This document shows, piece after piece, positions 61,290-64,000 of a stretch of 64,000 nt of DNA. Numbering within the stretch: the stretch's first letter is position 1; every line of letters starts with the position of its first letter. Origin of the DNA: Methylogaea oryzae (GTDB taxonomy: Bacteria; Pseudomonadota; Gammaproteobacteria; Methylococcales; Methylococcaceae); the NCBI RefSeq assembly GCF_019669985.1, contig NZ_AP019782.1, forward strand, positions 2,908,001 through 2,972,000. Reading direction: 5' to 3'. Made by a program: the position numbers and the translations under genes. The notes beneath the pieces were generated by a model. The model had not been told where the DNA came from, made no database searches, and worked only from the letters and a program-made list of their open reading frames with translations.

Positions 61290-64000
61290 CTACGGCGAGA
61301 GTTGCAGCAAAGCCTCGAACTCATCGGCCGGAACCGGCCGGGAAAACAAATAGCCCTGCCCGTAATCGCAGCCGGCGGCGGCCAGCAGGCTGCGCTGCTG
61401 CTCCGTCTCCACGCCTTCGGCGACCACTTTAATCCCCAGTTTGTGGGCCATAACGATGATGGCTTCGCACAACGCCGTGTTGCTGGAATCCGGCGCCAAA
61501 TCGTGCACGAAAGCGCGGTCGATTTTCAGATAGTCGATGTCGAATTTCTGCAAATAGGACAACGCCGAATAGCCGGTGCCGAAATCGTCCAGCGCCACCT
61601 GGATACCGGCGTCGCGGAAAGCCAGCAGCTGCCCGGTCACGGCGCTGCTGTTGTCCATCAACAGCCCTTCGGTGATTTCCACCACGACGTTTTGCCCGGG
61701 CAAACCCAGCTCTTGCAGGTACGCCAGCCATGCCGCGTAGTCATGGCCGACACGGTGGAACTGGACCGGGGACTTGTTGACGCTGATCTGGAACTCCGCG
61801 TGGTGCAGCGCGCGCCATCGCGCCGCCTGGCGCGCCGCCTCGCGGAACACCCAGTTGCCGATATCCACGATCATGCCGGTGTCCTCGGCGATGGGAATGA
61901 ATTCGGCCGGATTGACCAGGCCGCGCACGGGATGCTGCCAGCGGATCAGCGCCTCGGCTTTGTGGATGGCGCCCGTCGCCAGTTGCACGATGGGCTGGTA
62001 ATGCACGCAGAATTGATCGCCGGCCACGGCGCCGCGCAAATCGTTGACCAATCGCATCCGCGCCTGCGCCGCTTCCTGCATGGAGGGCGAGAAATAGCTG
62101 TAGCGGCTGCGGCCCTGGTTCTTGGCGGCGTACATGGCCTGGTCGGCATTCTTCAGCAGCGTATCCACCTCGGTCGCATCGTCGGGATACAGCGTAATGC
62201 CGATGCTGGCGGACACGTAGGCGGTTTCGCTACCCAAGGATATCGGGTCGGACAACTGCCGCAGGATGTCCAAGGCCACGCGCTCGACGCAAGCGGCATC
62301 CTCCAATTGACTCAGGATCACGGTGAACTCGTCCCCTCCCAGGCGCGCCACCAAGTCGGATTCGCGCACGCAGCCGCTCAGGCGTCGCGACGCTTCCTTC
62401 AGCAACATGTCGCCCTTGTCGTGCCCCAGGGTGTCGTTGACCTCCTTGAAGCTGTCCAGGTCGATGAGCATCAGCGCCATGGGCAAGCCGGCGCGACGCG
62501 CCTTCTTGATTTCCTCGAACAAGCGATCGCGAAACATGCTGCGATTGGGCAGGCCGGTCAGGGCGTCGAAATTGGCCTGCCGCCACAACAATTCGTTGGC
62601 GCGCTTGATCCCGGTAATGTCGGAAAACAAAGCGACGCGCCGATGCACCGAGCCGTCGTCGTTGTATATGGTGTTGACCGTGAGCCACTTGGCATACAGC
62701 TCGCCGTTCTTGCGCCGGTCCCAGATTTCGCCTTGCCAATGGCCGGTGGTGTCCAGCGCATGCCACATGGCGTCATAGAAAGCCTGGTCGTGGTAACCGG
62801 AGCTGAGGATGTGGGGATTTCTGCCGACGACTTCGGACAGCGTATAACCGGTCAACGCGGTAAAGGCGGGGTTGACGCTGATGAAGGTGTTGTCGGCGTC
62901 GGTTACCGTCATCGCCTCGCTGCTGCTTTGATAGACCAGGGCGGCCAGGCGGGTGGATTCTTCCGCCAATTTGCGTTCGGTGATGTCGTCGTAGACGCCG
63001 AGCACGCCGATGATCTCGCCGTGCAAATCCTGCAGCGGCACTTTCGAGGTGGACAACCACACGTGCTTGCCTTCCGCGGTGTTGAGGGACTCTTCGTAGC
63101 CCAAGCGCGGCCGCCGCGACTCCATCACCGCCCGATCGTCGGCGCGCAACAGCTCCGCCTTGCCGCGCCATGCCAATTGCCGGTCCAGCTTTCCGATCAC
63201 CTCGGACGGGCCGGCCGCGCCGGCGTCCCGGGCGAATATCGCGTTGCACCCCAAATATCGGGATTCGCGATCCTTCCAGAACACCCGCAGGGGAATGGTG
63301 TCGAGGACGGTTTGCAGCAGGTTGCGCGACTCGCGCAAGCGCTGGTAGGGCGCGCGGACGCCGACGATAAAAACGCCTTGGTAGATGAAGCCGTGGGCAA
63401 TGGCTTTATAAACATGGCCCAAAAAATTGAACAGATCGGAAACGTCGGAATAAAGAATGAAAAACACTTCCCCCAGCGCCATCACGCTGGTGGCGCCGAA
63501 CAGGCTCACCACGTCGTACGGCTGCGGCTTGCGCATTTGGCGCAGAAATCCCAGGGCGGCGGCGGCATACAGGGCGACCAGCGCGTACTCGCAGCGAATT
63601 TTGAAAGGCGTCAGCCCCTGGCCGGGAACGAAAGTGCGGGGAAGCCAATCCTCGTGGACCACGCCGACCCAACCGGCCGCCCCCGCCAGCGACAACACCG
63701 CCGCCAGGATCGCCCAGCGCAGCCACGGGGAACGCAGCGGCCGCCACGGCAGCAGCGCCACGGCCAGCAGCCCCAGAACCGCCAACAGCCGGGACAGCAG
63801 CCAAAAGTTGATGGCCTTTTCCGGATTGTTGGCCGTGACGAAATCCGGCATGCCGGGGAAAGACAGGGCATGCATGTAATCGAGCAACGCCACGCCCAGG
63901 AAAACGCAGGCCAACAGCGTGAGATTGCCGGGATGGTCCTCGTCGTGCACGCCCCAGCCCACGGCGAAAACCAGCGCCGAGATGAGGATGGCGATCGCTT
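61290..64000 (-). CDS. MASE3-like/PAS/GGDEF/EAL cyclic di-GMP enzyme (5' end outside the window)
   Basis: Membrane protein that makes and/or degrades cyclic di-GMP. The frame is still open at base 64000, inside an N-terminal helix, so the start is missing. Order: a MASE3-like membrane sensor of several helices (DYMHALSFPGMPDFVTANNP; LGHVYKAIAHGFIYQGVFIV), two PAS/PAC units, GGDEF (LVARLGGDEFTVIL, intact) with an inhibitory RxxD site five residues upstream (RESD), then EAL (KAEALIRWQHP, DDFGTGYSALSYL, KIDRAFVHDL), also intact. Dual activity or a GTP-activated phosphodiesterase is possible. Confidence 0.92.
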   Translation of the reverse strand, partial: AIAILISALVFAVGWGVHDEDHPGNLTLLACVFLGVALLDYMHALSFPGMPDFVTANNPEKAINFWLLSRLLAVLGLLAVALLPWRPLRSPWLRWAILAAVLSLAGAAGWVGVVHEDWLPRTFVPGQGLTPFKIRCEYALVALYAAAALGFLRQMRKPQPYDVVSLFGATSVMALGEVFFILYSDVSDLFNFLGHVYKAIAHGFIYQGVFIVGVRAPYQRLRESRNLLQTVLDTIPLRVFWKDRESRYLGCNAIFARDAGAAGPSEVIGKLDRQLAWRGKAELLRADDRAVMESRRPRLGYEESLNTAEGKHVWLSTSKVPLQDLHGEIIGVLGVYDDITERKLAEESTRLAALVYQSSSEAMTVTDADNTFISVNPAFTALTGYTLSEVVGRNPHILSSGYHDQAFYDAMWHALDTTGHWQGEIWDRRKNGELYAKWLTVNTIYNDDGSVHRRVALFSDITGIKRANELLWRQANFDALTGLPNRSMFRDRLFEEIKKARRAGLPMALMLIDLDSFKEVNDTLGHDKGDMLLKEASRRLSGCVRESDLVARLGGDEFTVILSQLEDAACVERVALDILRQLSDPISLGSETAYVSASIGITLYPDDATEVDTLLKNADQAMYAAKNQGRSRYSYFSPSMQEAAQARMRLVNDLRGAVAGDQFCVHYQPIVQLATGAIHKAEALIRWQHPVRGLVNPAEFIPIAEDTGMIVDIGNWVFREAARQAARWRALHHAEFQISVNKSPVQFHRVGHDYAAWLAYLQELGLPGQNVVVEITEGLLMDNSSAVTGQLLAFRDAGIQVALDDFGTGYSALSYLQKFDIDYLKIDRAFVHDLAPDSSNTALCEAIIVMAHKLGIKVVAEGVETEQQRSLLAAAGCDYGQGYLFSRPVPADEFEALLQLSP

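Overview
The window is high-GC chromosomal DNA from a gammaproteobacterium. The markers are LptD-SurA, RecC, SrkA, a DUF2066 protein, Hsp33, YacG, a SufBCDSU operon under an Rrf2 regulator, and AmgK-MurU peptidoglycan recycling. The gene set and the abundant small palindromic intergenic repeats would fit a Methylococcales-type organism, but no methane- or methanol-oxidation gene lies here, so that placement is only a guess. Most of the window is ordinary housekeeping sequence. No rRNA or tRNA gene was recognised.

Layout. 1-4.8 kb: the 3' part of proS, a coiled-coil outer-membrane protein with a strong terminator, a methyltransferase, yacG and a quinone oxidoreductase. 4.9-11.4 kb: an L,D-transpeptidase lipoprotein, a urea/amide-type binding protein translationally coupled to a PAS sensor kinase and preceded by a structured leader, and srkA. 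11.4-12.1 kb: a gene-free tandem duplication of a hairpin-rich element carrying DnaA-box-like sequences. 12.1-18.5 kb: a CDP-alcohol phosphatidyltransferase, a DUF2066 protein, purM, two glycosyltransferases, a cupin and a uracil-DNA-glycosylase-like protein. 18.5-33.8 kb: recC without recB/recD, a Spy-like protein, surA-lptD, amgK-murU, apt, hslO, msrA, an M48 protease and an MFS transporter.

33.9-37.3 kb is an accessory island. A lower-GC gene for a PrrC/RloC-like HEPN anticodon nuclease lies between two attC-like sites of 81 bp each, like a lone integron cassette, and is followed by a dense patch of palindromic repeats. 37.3-49.9 kb: a multicopper oxidase, cysD and cysN separated by two opposing genes, a hicB with a broken hicA, an arsR-arsC-acr3 operon, a COG2509 flavoprotein, two RebB ('killing trait', R-body) paralogues beside a cyclic-nucleotide-binding protein, a HugZ-like protein and an RHH/RelE toxin-antitoxin pair.

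50-64 kb: a BaiN/HI0933 flavoprotein, the suf operon (regulator-sufB-sufC-sufD-monooxygenase-sufS-sufU, minus strand), thrC-recJ, a ComFB-domain protein and the 3' part of a MASE3-like/PAS/GGDEF/EAL protein cut by the window end. The best candidates for a new system are the attC-flanked nuclease cassette, the duplicated DnaA-box/hairpin element at 11.5-12.1 kb, and the RebB pair.
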